A stretch of 42,793 nt of DNA from an uncultured Bacteroidia bacterium (GTDB taxonomy: Bacteria > Bacteroidota > Bacteroidia > Bacteroidales > F082): contig CADBZW010000033.1 in assembly GCA_902799345.1 (NCBI GenBank), positions 5,712 to 48,504 on the forward strand. Reading direction: 5' to 3'. Numbering within the stretch: position 1 is the first letter of the stretch; each line of letters starts with the position of its first letter. The translations under genes were made by a program, and so were the position numbers. Below the pieces are notes generated by a model. It had not been told where the DNA came from and did no database searches. It was given only the letters and a program-made list of their open reading frames with translations. Below, piece after piece: positions 16,191 to 24,641 of the stretch.

Positions 16191-17318
16191 ATGAAGAATC
16201 CATTTGTTACCAATGGCTATGCCGGAGCCGAGTATTTTTGCGACCGCGTGCAGGAGACCGAGATCTTGCGTGAGCTCCTTCTCAACGAGAACAATATCGC
16301 TTTGATTTCTCCCCGCCGTATTGGAAAGACTGACTTGATTTGTCATGTGTTCGATAATCCTGAAATTCAGAAGAATTACCACTGTTTTGTGGTTGACATC
16401 TATGCCACCAAAAATCTCAGTGATTTTGTGAACATGCTGGGCAAAGCCTTGGTCGACGAGCTTCGGCCCAAAGGCAGGAAGGCTTGGGAGAAGTTTGTGA
16501 ACATGGTGGCATCGCTACGCAGTGAAATCACATTCGACATTAGCGGAATGCCTGTATGGGGCGTTGGGATTGGCTCGATTAACAACCCGACGGTTACATT
16601 GGATGAGATTTTCACTTACTTGGAAAAAGCGGATAAACCCTGCCTGGTGGCCATTGATGAGTTTCAACAGATTACCCGATATGGTGATGAAACCATAGAG
16701 GCTACCATTAGGACATACGTGCAGCGTTGTACCAATGCCCATTTCATTTTCTCGGGTTCACAACGCCACATGATGAACGGCATGTTCACTTCGCCTTCTC
16801 GCCCGTTCTATCAGGCGGTTACGATTATGAATTTACAACCGTTGGATTTGAACGTGTACACTGATTTTTGCGTAGGTAAGTTTAAGGAAGCAGGAAAACA
16901 CCTTGATGCGAAGGTCGTGACACTGCTTTATGAGCGTTTCGAGGCGGTGACAAGTTATATGCATCGCGTGATGAATGTGCTTTTCTCCAGAACAGACAAA
17001 GGTGCCACCTGTGACGTTTCGATGGTGGACGAGGCCGTGGAGTTCATCATTCGACTCTCTTCCGACACATACGAGTCTTTGTTTTATCAAATGCCCGAAA
17101 AACAACGTTCTCTGTTCCTGGCTATTGCAAGAGAAGGAAAAGCTACGGAGGTCACAAGTGGGGCGTTTATCAAAAGGAACAAACTTAATTCTGCCAGTAG
17201 CGTGAGCTCTGCATTGAAGGGTCTACTGGATAAAGATTTTATTACTGAAGACAAAAATGTTTATTCGGTATATGACCAGTTCTTTGCCTTGTGGCTGAAG
17301 TTCAAGGGCCTTATTTAA
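16191..17318 (+). CDS. AAA+ ATPase, archaeal-type, without visible nuclease domain
   Basis: A 375-residue ATPase. The N-terminus MKNPFVTNGYAGAEYFCDR is typical of a Bacteroidota subfamily. Walker A is SPRRIGKTDL at about 40-49 and Walker B CLVAIDEFQQI at about 150-160, with sensor-like FIFSGSQRHMM later. The C-terminal ~80 residues form a winged helix (TSGAFIKRNKLNSASSVSSALKGLLDKDFI) ending YDQFFALWLKF. Unlike the genes at 3436 and 32628 it lacks the D...EMK nuclease pattern and is not bracketed on both sides by palindromes, although it has inverted repeats at its promoter. Its role is unknown. Confidence 0.85.
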   Translation: MKNPFVTNGYAGAEYFCDRVQETEILRELLLNENNIALISPRRIGKTDLICHVFDNPEIQKNYHCFVVDIYATKNLSDFVNMLGKALVDELRPKGRKAWEKFVNMVASLRSEITFDISGMPVWGVGIGSINNPTVTLDEIFTYLEKADKPCLVAIDEFQQITRYGDETIEATIRTYVQRCTNAHFIFSGSQRHMMNGMFTSPSRPFYQAVTIMNLQPLDLNVYTDFCVGKFKEAGKHLDAKVVTLLYERFEAVTSYMHRVMNVLFSRTDKGATCDVSMVDEAVEFIIRLSSDTYESLFYQMPEKQRSLFLAIAREGKATEVTSGAFIKRNKLNSASSVSSALKGLLDKDFITEDKNVYSVYDQFFALWLKFKGLI

Positions 17319-17342
17319 TCACATTAAACACCTTATTATATT

Positions 17343-17924
17343 ATGCTCGCCAACCTAAATAAATACCATATCATCCTCGCGTCAAAATCCCCGCGCCGAC
17401 AGGAACTGCTGCGCGGAATGGGCGTCGGTTTCGAGATTCTGACTAAGGAAACGCCTGAAAACTATCCAACAGATCTGCCTTTGGATGAGGTGCCGAAATA
17501 CCTTAGCCTGCAAAAGTCGTTGGCATTCAAGGATAGCGAGTTGCCTGCTGATTATCTGCTGATTACCTCGGATACCGTCGTGATTTGCGAAGGCGAGATT
17601 TTGGGCAAGCCGAAGGATAGGGAAGACGCCGACCGAATGTTGCGACTGCTCTCGGGCAAGACGCATCATGTGGTCACAGGCGTGACGGTGCGCTCGGCAG
17701 AGAAGACGGAATCGTTTGCGGTGCGCTCCAATGTGGCCTTTGCAGAACTGGAGCAAGACGAAATCGACTATTACATCGAGCATTGCCAACCCTACGACAA
17801 AGCGGGCGCCTACGGCATCCAGGAGTGGATTGGCTACGTGGGCATCAGCGGGCTGGAAGGCTCGTTCTATAATGTGATGGGCCTCCCGACGCGGAAACTA
17901 TACCAGTGCTTGAAGGAGTTCTGA
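17343..17924 (+). CDS. maf: Maf family nucleotide pyrophosphatase
   Basis: A 193-residue protein of the Maf/HAM1-like fold that hydrolyses non-canonical or excess nucleoside triphosphates (dTTP/UTP type) to the monophosphate, a house-cleaning role once linked to septum formation. The N-terminal ILASKSPRRQELL is the substrate-binding motif; ITSDTVVICEGEILGKP and the KAGAYGIQ segment complete the active site. It begins 24 bp after the ATPase gene and is probably co-transcribed with it. Confidence 0.94.
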   Translation: MLANLNKYHIILASKSPRRQELLRGMGVGFEILTKETPENYPTDLPLDEVPKYLSLQKSLAFKDSELPADYLLITSDTVVICEGEILGKPKDREDADRMLRLLSGKTHHVVTGVTVRSAEKTESFAVRSNVAFAELEQDEIDYYIEHCQPYDKAGAYGIQEWIGYVGISGLEGSFYNVMGLPTRKLYQCLKEF

Positions 17925-17933
17925 TAGGGATTG

Positions 17934-18048
17934 CCTTACGGCAAGAAATCGGTCAAAATCAAATCAAAAATCATTTTTTATGATTTTGAGATAGATTTTT
18001 TTCAGATTTCTTGCGAAGCAATCCCGAAAAAAATATTGATTTCTTGCC
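17934..18048. repeat. Long palindromic repeat (GCAAGAAATC family), copy 1
   Basis: GGCAAGAAATC at 17941-17951 pairs with GATTTCTTGC near 18005-18015, and the flanking GGGATTGCC and GCAATCCC pair outside them; AAAATCAnnnTGATTTT pairs inside. A third GATTTCTTGCCCG lies further right. A second copy is at 36523-36620. Confidence 0.75.
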
Positions 18049-18078
18049 CGAAAGGGCAATTCCATTATTGCTTTTTCC

Positions 18079-18086
18079 TATCTTTG
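18079..18086 (+). promoter_or_regulatory. -7 box (TATCTTTG) for surE
   Basis: TATCTTTG followed by CAG is 18 bp before the ATG at 18104 and supports that start. Confidence 0.7.
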
Positions 18087-18103
18087 CAGCATATTGTTGT
18101 AAA

Positions 18104-18958
18104 ATGGAGAAAAACCGCCCTCAGATACTTATCACAAACGACGACGGCTATGCCGCCAAAGGCCTGCGTAAGTTGGTTACGCTGATGCGCACCCTTGGCG
18201 ATGTGACGCTCATCTCGACGGACGAGGTGATGTCGGCCAAGAGCCATTCCTGCACCATCCGTGAGAGGATTTATGTGCGCCTCGTGCATGAGGAGGAGGG
18301 CTTCAAGGAATACCGCTGCAACGGCACGCCCGTCGACTGCGTGAAACTTGGCTACCAGAAGCTGTTGCCGATGCCGCCCGACTTGGTGGTCTCAGGCATC
18401 AACCATGGGATGAACGCCGCCACGACGGTGGTGTATTCGGGCACCATCGGCGCCGTCATCGAGGCTTGCATGAACGACTTGAACGCCATCGGATACAGCC
18501 TCTTCAGCCTCGACCCTGACGCCGACTTTGACCACCTCGACACGTTCATCCTCGAAATCACAAAGAAGGTGCTGAAGGAAGGCCTGCCCAAGGGCGTCTG
18601 TCTCAACGTGAACTTCCCCAAACGCAGCGAAGAGCCAATTAAAGGCATCAAAGTTTGCCGCCAGGCGGCCTGCCGCTGGGTGGAGTATTTCAATGATCAT
18701 TTCGATGAAAAGGGTGTGCAGTATTACGACCTTGAAGGCACCTTCGAGAGCGATGACGTCATGCCCGACACCGACCTCTGGGCCTTGCAGAATAACTACA
18801 TCTCTGTAGTGCCCACCTGCTTCGACTGGACGGCACATTCGCAGATTGTACCGATGAAAGAATTTGAAAACATAACTATTGACGCGAGACTTCGTGACAC
18901 GAGACGCGAGACTATGGATAGTCCCGAGTCACGCAGTCCCGTGTCCCGTGTCAAATAA
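18104..18958 (+). CDS. surE: 5'/3'-nucleotidase SurE, with repeat-derived C-terminal tail
   Basis: A 284-residue metal-dependent nucleotidase acting on nucleoside monophosphates. The metal-binding ILITNDDGYAAKG (Asp13, Asp14) opens the protein, followed by the SurE stretches AKSHSCTIRE, CNGTPVDCVKLG and VVSGINHGMNAATTVVYSGTIGA. The core ends near SQIVPMKEF. The last ~25 residues (starting DARLRDTRRE) are arginine/serine-rich low complexity, encoded by repeats of GACGCGAGAC and GTCCCGTGTC; they are not typical of SurE and appear to be a repeat captured at the 3' end. The start follows the -7 box. Confidence 0.93.
   Translation: MEKNRPQILITNDDGYAAKGLRKLVTLMRTLGDVTLISTDEVMSAKSHSCTIRERIYVRLVHEEEGFKEYRCNGTPVDCVKLGYQKLLPMPPDLVVSGINHGMNAATTVVYSGTIGAVIEACMNDLNAIGYSLFSLDPDADFDHLDTFILEITKKVLKEGLPKGVCLNVNFPKRSEEPIKGIKVCRQAACRWVEYFNDHFDEKGVQYYDLEGTFESDDVMPDTDLWALQNNYISVVPTCFDWTAHSQIVPMKEFENITIDARLRDTRRETMDSPESRSPVSRVK
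18881..18953. repeat. GACGCGAGAC-type repeat forming the 3' end of surE
   Basis: GACGCGAGAC occurs twice and GACACGAGAC pairs with GTCCCGTGTC to form a hairpin with ACTATGGATAGT inside. The 10-mer GACGCGAGAC also occurs (complement) in the kbl leader at 12828-12859. Confidence 0.75.
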
Positions 18959-18965
18959 TACATTT

Positions 18966-19238
18966 ATGAAAATCAAGGATAACTTTTGGCTTGGCTTGTT
19001 GGCGGGAGCGGCTTCTTTCGGGCTGTTCTATTTTCTGCTGAGCCTTGTCAATTGGGAGAAACTGGGCATCTTCGCTGATAGGGCGCCGTTTCTGTTGGCT
19101 TTCATCCCCGGGGTCGTCTTGTTCAGGATGATGCTCGTGAAGTGGAACCTCGAAAAGATGGGCAAGGGCGTGCTGGTCGTCACGGTGGTCGGGATGCTGC
19201 TGGTCTTCTTCCTTGTTAAATCAACCGTAAACCCATGA
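18966..19238 (+). CDS. Small integral membrane protein
   Basis: A 90-residue protein with three hydrophobic stretches: LGLLAGAASFGLFYFLLSLV (about 9-28), APFLLAFIPGVVLFRMML (about 40-57) and GVLVVTVVGMLLVFFLV (about 68-84). No family is recognised. The start at 18966 follows surE by 7 bp and its stop overlaps the lpxB start (ATGA), so it is in the same operon, which suggests an envelope role by context only. Confidence 0.7.
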   Translation: MKIKDNFWLGLLAGAASFGLFYFLLSLVNWEKLGIFADRAPFLLAFIPGVVLFRMMLVKWNLEKMGKGVLVVTVVGMLLVFFLVKSTVNP

Positions 19239-20359
19239 AATACTATATCATAGCAGGCGAGGCTTCGGGCGACATGCACGCATCCAACCTCGTGGCCGAG
19301 ATCAAGAAGAAGGACAAGAAAGCCGAGTTTCGGGGCTTTGGTGGCGACATGATGCAAGCCCAAGGCGTCGAATTGGTGAAGCATTACCGCTTGATGGCCT
19401 ATATGGGCTTCGTGGAGGTGGCGGCCAACCTGCGCAAGGTGTTGGGTAACATCGCCCAAGCCAAGAAAGATATGATTGACTATCAGCCTGATGCGGTGAT
19501 TTTGGTGGATTATCCTGGCTTCAACCTGCGCATGGCCAAGTTCGCCCACGAGAGGGGCTTGAAGGTGTTTTATTACATCTCGCCTCAGGTGTGGGCATGG
19601 AAACGCCGTCGTGTACATAAGATCAAGGCGTCGGTGGACAAGATGCTGGTCATCCTGCCTTTCGAAGAGGAGTTTTACAGACGTTATGGTGTAGACGTGA
19701 CCTATGTGGGCAACCCCTTGCTCGATGAGTTGGCCAAGTCGGGCAGCCCCAACCGATCGATTTTCCTGCGCCGTAACAGCCTCGGCGAGAAACGCGAAAT
19801 CATCGCCTTGTTGCCGGGTAGCCGCAAACAAGAGGTGAAACGCATGCTGCCTGTGATGCTGAAGATGGTACCACGATTTCCCAACTACCAGTTTGTCGTG
19901 GCTGGCGTTTCGTCGCTCGACAAGGACTTGTACAAGCAAATCATGGGCAAGACCGACGCTTTCTTCGTCGAGAACCAGACCTACGAGTTGCTGCAAAACT
20001 CCAGCGCCGCCCTCGTCACCTCTGGCACGGCCACACTCGAAGCGGCCTTGTTCACCGTCCCCGAGGTGGTGTGCTACAAGGCCACAGGATTTTCCTATCG
20101 TCTGGCTAAGTCGATGATCAAGGTGAAGTACATCTCCTTGGTCAACTTGGTGATGGATAGGGAGGTGGTCAAGGAATTGATTCAAAACGACTTGACGGAA
20201 GAAAACGTGGCCAAGGAGCTGGAGGGCATCTTGCATAACGGCAAGCGTCAGCGTCAGCTGCTTGAGGATTATGAGGAACTGAAAGGCCGTCTGGGCAACG
20301 CCGGCGCTTCGGAGAAAGCTGCCGAGGTCATCCTGACCGCGATGAAGAAGAAAGGATGA
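19235..20359 (+). CDS. lpxB: Lipid-A-disaccharide synthase
   Basis: A 374-residue GT19 glycosyltransferase that joins UDP-2,3-diacylglucosamine and lipid X to make the lipid A disaccharide at the inner membrane. The diagnostic N-terminus is YIIAGEASGDMHASNLV, followed by FRGFGGDMMQAQGVEL, LVDYPGFNLRMAKFA, YYISPQVWAWKRRRV, ALLPGSRKQEVKRMLPVML and SGTATLEAALF. Length is normal. Its presence shows a classical Gram-negative outer membrane. It overlaps the preceding small membrane protein gene by 4 bp. Confidence 0.96.
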   Translation: MKYYIIAGEASGDMHASNLVAEIKKKDKKAEFRGFGGDMMQAQGVELVKHYRLMAYMGFVEVAANLRKVLGNIAQAKKDMIDYQPDAVILVDYPGFNLRMAKFAHERGLKVFYYISPQVWAWKRRRVHKIKASVDKMLVILPFEEEFYRRYGVDVTYVGNPLLDELAKSGSPNRSIFLRRNSLGEKREIIALLPGSRKQEVKRMLPVMLKMVPRFPNYQFVVAGVSSLDKDLYKQIMGKTDAFFVENQTYELLQNSSAALVTSGTATLEAALFTVPEVVCYKATGFSYRLAKSMIKVKYISLVNLVMDREVVKELIQNDLTEENVAKELEGILHNGKRQRQLLEDYEELKGRLGNAGASEKAAEVILTAMKKKG

Positions 20360-20402
20360 TATGCCTGTTTGTATGAAAACCAGTTGAATCCATATTGTTG
20401 CC

Positions 20403-22514
20403 ATGACGGACTACGCCAAATATCCCTTCGTTAGGATGCTGATTCCCTTCGCATTGGGTGTTTGGTGTTGCTTTTGTATTTCATCGTTTCGTCTTACTCC
20501 AACTGTTACCATCGGCATTGCCTTGGCCTTGTTTGCCATGGCTGCGGTGACGGCTTTTGTCTTGAAGAGCTACCGCCACAACTGGGTCTTCGGTGCGGTC
20601 ATGGCTTGCTATCTTGTTTTGGCTGGTTATGCCTTGACGCAAGTACACCAGGCGGAGACGCAAAAGGACTATTACCGCAACTATGAAGCCGATGCGAAGT
20701 ATTATGTGGCAAGGGTTTACGACTATCCCACTGAGCGTCCCAACTCCATCAGGACGGTGCTTGACTTGGAGTACCAGTTTGGCGACAGCCTGCCTTCGCG
20801 ACCCATTTCGGGCAAGGTGATGGCGTATTTTCCCAAGTCGGACTCAGCCTTCGCCCTCCGCTATGGTGATTTGATTGCCATCCCGGCTCCTGTCCGTGCG
20901 GTGACACCGCCCTTGAATCCTGGGGAGTTCGACTATAAAGCCTATCTGGAGCGCAAGGGCATCACCGGACAAATCTATCTGAAAGACGAGGACTGGCTGG
21001 ACCTGCAGATCAACAACGCCAATCCCATCTATGCCTTTTCCTATCGCTTCCGTGACATTTTGCTCGCCTCGCTGCAACGCAGCGGCTTGAGCAACGATGA
21101 ATATGGCGTGGCGGCAGCCATTTTGTTAGGCTACGACGATAACCTCGCTGACGAGGTGCGCAAAAACTACGTGGCGGCAGGCTCCATGCACATCCTCTGC
21201 GTGTCGGGTATGCATGTGGGTATCATCTACCTGCTGGCGAGCTTCCTCTTGGGCTTCCTCAACCGCAAGAAATGGCAAAAGGTCTTGAAGCAGGCCTTGT
21301 TGCTAGCCTTGATTTGGTTTTATGCCCTCATCGCTGGACTGTCGCCCTCCATCCTTCGCGCTTCGCTCATGCTGACTTTCGTTATCGTGGGCGAGATGAT
21401 CCATCGTAAGGGATTTATCATCAACTCAATAGCAGCATCGGCGTTTGTCCTGCTGTGTGTCAACCCGAACAACTTGTTCGAAATCGGTTTCCTGCTGTCG
21501 TATGCCGCCGTTCTCGGCATCGTGGTGCTGCAACGGCCCATTTACAGTTGGTTCGTCATCAAGAACAAACTGCTTGACCGAGCCTGGGAGATTACCGCGG
21601 TGGCTCTGGCCGCACAAGCCGGGACGATACCCTTCACCTTGTTTTATTTCAACCAGTTCTCGACGTATTTCGTCCTCAGCAATCTCTTCATGACGCCCAT
21701 CTCGTTCATCGTCGTCATTAGCGGAATGGTGCTCCTGCTGGTGTCGTGGGTGCCTTATCTCAGCACGTTGGTTGGCTATCTGGTCTGGGGCGCAGTGTAT
21801 GTGATGAACTGGGTGGTGGCCAAGATCGAAAGCTTCCCTGGGTCAATCGTAAAGGGATTGTATATCAGTGATTTGGAGTTTGCCTTGTTGTTGGTTGCCT
21901 TGCTACTGCTTTTGTTGCGGGTTGTGCTTCAAAAGCGACAGCTGTTCATCGCCTTTTTGGGGACGTTGCTGCTCGTGATGGTTTCGGTTACTGTGAGGAT
22001 GTATAGCTCTGAGTATCAACAAGGGATGATGGTGTTTAGCCTGCGCAACCACACCGCCGTCGACTTCGTCAGGGGAGGGGAGCATCTGCTTTTGGCCGAC
22101 TCCACCCTGATGGCCGATGCATCTACCGTAGACTATAGCATGAAGGGCGCCTGGGCACAACGACACCTCTCATATCATCCGCAAGTGATTGGCCTTGAAG
22201 AGGATTTTGCAAACGGCTACCTCTGCAAGAAGTCGAATCTGGTCTCGTTTGATGGGAAATTATTGGCGCTTTGGGACGATGCCCTTCAATGCAAAGACAG
22301 CCTCGATTATCGTCTCCCCGTCGATTATCTCTTGGTTAGGGGAAAGCAAAAACCTGATGTCCAGTCAGCGGTGAACGGCTATGATGCCCAACTGCTCCTC
22401 ATTGACGGGTCGGTGCCGCGTTATCTGGCCGAGAAATGGAGGGCACAAGCCGAGGCTCTCAATATGCCTTGCTATGACTTGGCTGAAGGAGCGCTTGAGG
22501 TCGGCCTGAGATAA
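20403..22514 (+). CDS. ComEC/Rec2-type DNA uptake channel protein
   Basis: A 703-residue polytopic membrane protein. Residues 1-90 hold three hydrophobic helices, then a soluble OB-like segment (about 100-210, DUF4131-like), then the competence domain with LCVSGMHVGIIYLLASFLL, IWFYALIAGLSPSILRASLM and FLLSYAAVLGIVVLQRP. This channel moves single-stranded DNA across the inner membrane during natural transformation. The C-terminal part after the last helix is only about 170 residues and lacks a recognisable metallo-beta-lactamase metal site, as is usual for Bacteroidota members. The gene ends 4 bp before a convergent gene. Confidence 0.9.
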   Translation: MTDYAKYPFVRMLIPFALGVWCCFCISSFRLTPTVTIGIALALFAMAAVTAFVLKSYRHNWVFGAVMACYLVLAGYALTQVHQAETQKDYYRNYEADAKYYVARVYDYPTERPNSIRTVLDLEYQFGDSLPSRPISGKVMAYFPKSDSAFALRYGDLIAIPAPVRAVTPPLNPGEFDYKAYLERKGITGQIYLKDEDWLDLQINNANPIYAFSYRFRDILLASLQRSGLSNDEYGVAAAILLGYDDNLADEVRKNYVAAGSMHILCVSGMHVGIIYLLASFLLGFLNRKKWQKVLKQALLLALIWFYALIAGLSPSILRASLMLTFVIVGEMIHRKGFIINSIAASAFVLLCVNPNNLFEIGFLLSYAAVLGIVVLQRPIYSWFVIKNKLLDRAWEITAVALAAQAGTIPFTLFYFNQFSTYFVLSNLFMTPISFIVVISGMVLLLVSWVPYLSTLVGYLVWGAVYVMNWVVAKIESFPGSIVKGLYISDLEFALLLVALLLLLLRVVLQKRQLFIAFLGTLLLVMVSVTVRMYSSEYQQGMMVFSLRNHTAVDFVRGGEHLLLADSTLMADASTVDYSMKGAWAQRHLSYHPQVIGLEEDFANGYLCKKSNLVSFDGKLLALWDDALQCKDSLDYRLPVDYLLVRGKQKPDVQSAVNGYDAQLLLIDGSVPRYLAEKWRAQAEALNMPCYDLAEGALEVGLR

Positions 22515-22518
22515 GGCT

Positions 22519-23301
22519 TTACAACTCCCTTTTCACGATGCGGGTCAGGATGGGCGTCTTGATGGCGTTGGGCACCATCTTCGACAAGGCGTAGCTGACG
22601 GGGTTGATGACGATATGTCGCTTCCCACGTAGCGTCTGTCGCACGCATTTTTGTGCGATGCTTTCCACGGATTTTAGGGTAAAACGTCCAAAGAAGCCTT
22701 GCCGTTCGATGCGGGCGGTCACCTCTTCGTTGGTGGCCATGGCACCGGGCGAGCACACGCTGACCGACACTGACGTTTCTTTCAGCTCTTCGCGAAGCCC
22801 GAGCGAGAAGTGCTGGATGAAGGCCTTGGAGGCGGGATAGACGGTCTTGAAGCCTGTGGGCGTGTGCGCGGCCATGCTGCCGATGTTAAGCACGTAGGCG
22901 TGAGGCTGCCGCAGCAGGTTGGGCAACAGGGCATGGGTGAGCAACGCCGTTGCTTTCGTGTTCAGGTCGAGGATGTTCTCGAGGTATTGCGTCGAGGCCT
23001 CGACAAAGCGGCGGGAGCCACCTGTGCCTGCGTTGTTGACGAGCATGAAGACCTGATAGTTGGCGTTGACCTGTTCGGCAAGGTCGGCGATGCTGCGAGG
23101 GTCGGTCAGGTCGGCACGGAACCCCACCGATGGGATGTGATAAAGAGAGGCGATCTCCTCGCAGGTCTCATGCACCTTGTCGGAGCGGCTTACCAGAATC
23201 GTGGGGTATCCTCGTCGGGCCAACTCTATGGCGATGGCTTTGCCCAAACCTCGGCTGGCGCCTGTGACGAGGGCGTAGCGTTCGGAGTTTTGCTGTGTCA
23301 T
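22519..23301 (-). CDS. SDR family NAD(P)-dependent oxidoreductase
   Basis: A 260-residue short-chain dehydrogenase. The cofactor motif is TGASRGLGKAIA, then NNAG and the catalytic YPASK with the upstream Ser in NIGSMAA. The C-terminal extension with KRHIVINPVSYALSKMVPNAI resembles DltE/YqjQ-like SDRs that act on acyl or lipid substrates. The start at 23301 overlaps the stop codon of the upstream GNAT-like gene (ATGA), so the two are tightly coupled; the substrate is unknown. Confidence 0.88.
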   Translation of the reverse strand: MTQQNSERYALVTGASRGLGKAIAIELARRGYPTILVSRSDKVHETCEEIASLYHIPSVGFRADLTDPRSIADLAEQVNANYQVFMLVNNAGTGGSRRFVEASTQYLENILDLNTKATALLTHALLPNLLRQPHAYVLNIGSMAAHTPTGFKTVYPASKAFIQHFSLGLREELKETSVSVSVCSPGAMATNEEVTARIERQGFFGRFTLKSVESIAQKCVRQTLRGKRHIVINPVSYALSKMVPNAIKTPILTRIVKREL

Positions 23302-24407
23302 GGCTTGATGTCCTTTTTGTAACACCGTCTGCGGCAAAACAGCTCGCTGTCGTAGCGTTGCCAGATGTTGACGGCTTTGTTGTCCTCGAGTTGTTGCGAG
23401 GCGATGGCGTATTGGTAGCCTTTTTCTATAAAGGTGTCTTGCAGTTGCTTGTGGTAGATGAGGTGGATGCCGCTGTTTTTGTATTCCGGCAGCACCCCCG
23501 TGAGGTACATGTCGACCTTGTCGTTTTTCCGCAAGGCTTTCAGGACGTGGTACCAGCCAAAAGGCAGGATCTTGCCTTTGGCTTTCTGGAAGGCCTCGCT
23601 CAACGAGGGGAGACAGAAGGCGAAGCCGACGAGTCGCCCTTGTTCGTCTTCCAGTATGGACGCGAGGGAGGGGTCGGCAAATTGGAAGAAGTCTTTGATG
23701 GCCCAGTCGATTTCGGCTTCGGTGAGCGGGATGAAGTTGAAGATGTTGGCGTAGCTCTCGTTGAGCACGGCGAAAAACTCCTTGCCCGCCGTGCTGAGCT
23801 CCTCTTTATTTTTGTATGTTCTCAACCTGACGTGGTAACGTTGCGAGAGCTTTTCTGCAAGTTCGGCAAATCGTGGCGGGAAGGTCTCCACTTTCATCCT
23901 GTACTGGACATAGTCGACTTCCTTCTCGAATCCAAGTTGTTCCAGAAGCTTTGGGTAATAAGGATAGTTGTAGTCGGCGCAGATGGAAGGGGTGACATCG
24001 AAACCCTCTATCAGCATGGCTTGTTTTTCCAAATTGGAAAATCTCGAAGGACCACAGATTTCCGTCAGACCTTCTTGTGCCCCCCATTCTTCCACTACGT
24101 GAACCAAGGCTCGGGCGACTTCGATGTCGTCGATGAGGTCGAACCAGCTGAAACGGATCCGCTTTTGGCCTTTGATCTCGTTGCTCTTATGGTTGATAAT
24201 GGCGCCGATGCGGCCGACCACCTTGCCGTTGCGATAGGCCAGCCAATAGCGGGCTTCACAAAACGCCAAGGTCGGATGCTCGGTCATGGTCTTCAGTTCC
24301 ATACCGTCCATAGGAGGCACGTAATGTGGGCAACCTTTGTACAGTTGTTTGGGAAAGGCAATGAAGGCGCGGTAATCCCTTCTGGATTTCACTTCGACAA
24401 TATCCAT
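23298..24407 (-). CDS. GNAT-fold acyltransferase-like protein
   Basis: A 369-residue protein conserved in Bacteroidota. An N-terminal half (MDIVEVKSRRDYRAFIAFP, then CEARYWLAYRNGKVVGRIGAIINH) and a C-terminal half (YLTGVLPEYKNSGIHLIYHKQL, then YQYAIASQQLEDNKAV) each look like half of an acyl-CoA N-acyltransferase fold. It starts its own minus-strand operon with the SDR. Bacterial ceramide synthases are GNAT-fold proteins paired with a dehydrogenase, so sphingolipid acylation is one possibility, but I see no serine palmitoyltransferase here and do not assign it. Confidence 0.75.
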   Translation of the reverse strand: MDIVEVKSRRDYRAFIAFPKQLYKGCPHYVPPMDGMELKTMTEHPTLAFCEARYWLAYRNGKVVGRIGAIINHKSNEIKGQKRIRFSWFDLIDDIEVARALVHVVEEWGAQEGLTEICGPSRFSNLEKQAMLIEGFDVTPSICADYNYPYYPKLLEQLGFEKEVDYVQYRMKVETFPPRFAELAEKLSQRYHVRLRTYKNKEELSTAGKEFFAVLNESYANIFNFIPLTEAEIDWAIKDFFQFADPSLASILEDEQGRLVGFAFCLPSLSEAFQKAKGKILPFGWYHVLKALRKNDKVDMYLTGVLPEYKNSGIHLIYHKQLQDTFIEKGYQYAIASQQLEDNKAVNIWQRYDSELFCRRRCYKKDIKP

Positions 24408-24430
24408 AATAATCAGATGCTTAAAGGATA

Positions 24431-24438
24431 CAAAAATA
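24431..24438 (-). promoter_or_regulatory. -7 box (TATTTTTG) for the GNAT-SDR operon
   Basis: On the minus strand TATTTTTG lies 23 bp before the ATG at 24407. Confidence 0.65.
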
Positions 24439-24595
24439 GTGTTTTTCTTTTAGCCGCCGTCATGAATGAGGTCAGATAATCTTTTATTTCGAAAATGCGT
24501 ATATATAAGTTATTGTTTTTCAATGTTATATAAATCTATTTCAAAAATATTTCAAAAAAAATGAGAAAAAACATTGTCAGTTTCAAAAAAGGTTG

Positions 24596-24603
24596 TACTT
24601 TTG
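24596..24603 (+). promoter_or_regulatory. -7 box (TACTTTTG) of the tRNA-Asp promoter
   Basis: TGTACTTTTGCACCCGC (24594-24610) is identical to the segment at 42653-42669, in front of the putative rRNA leader. A very AT-rich stretch (about 24480-24590) precedes it like an UP element. Confidence 0.8.
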
Positions 24604-24641
24604 CACCCGCAAAGCAAAGCAATAGAGTTCTTTTTCTGGTT

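Noticed and set aside
19028-20404. Minus-strand frame opposite lpxB
   Set aside because: lpxB has all family motifs on the plus strand; the opposite frame is a shadow of its codon usage.
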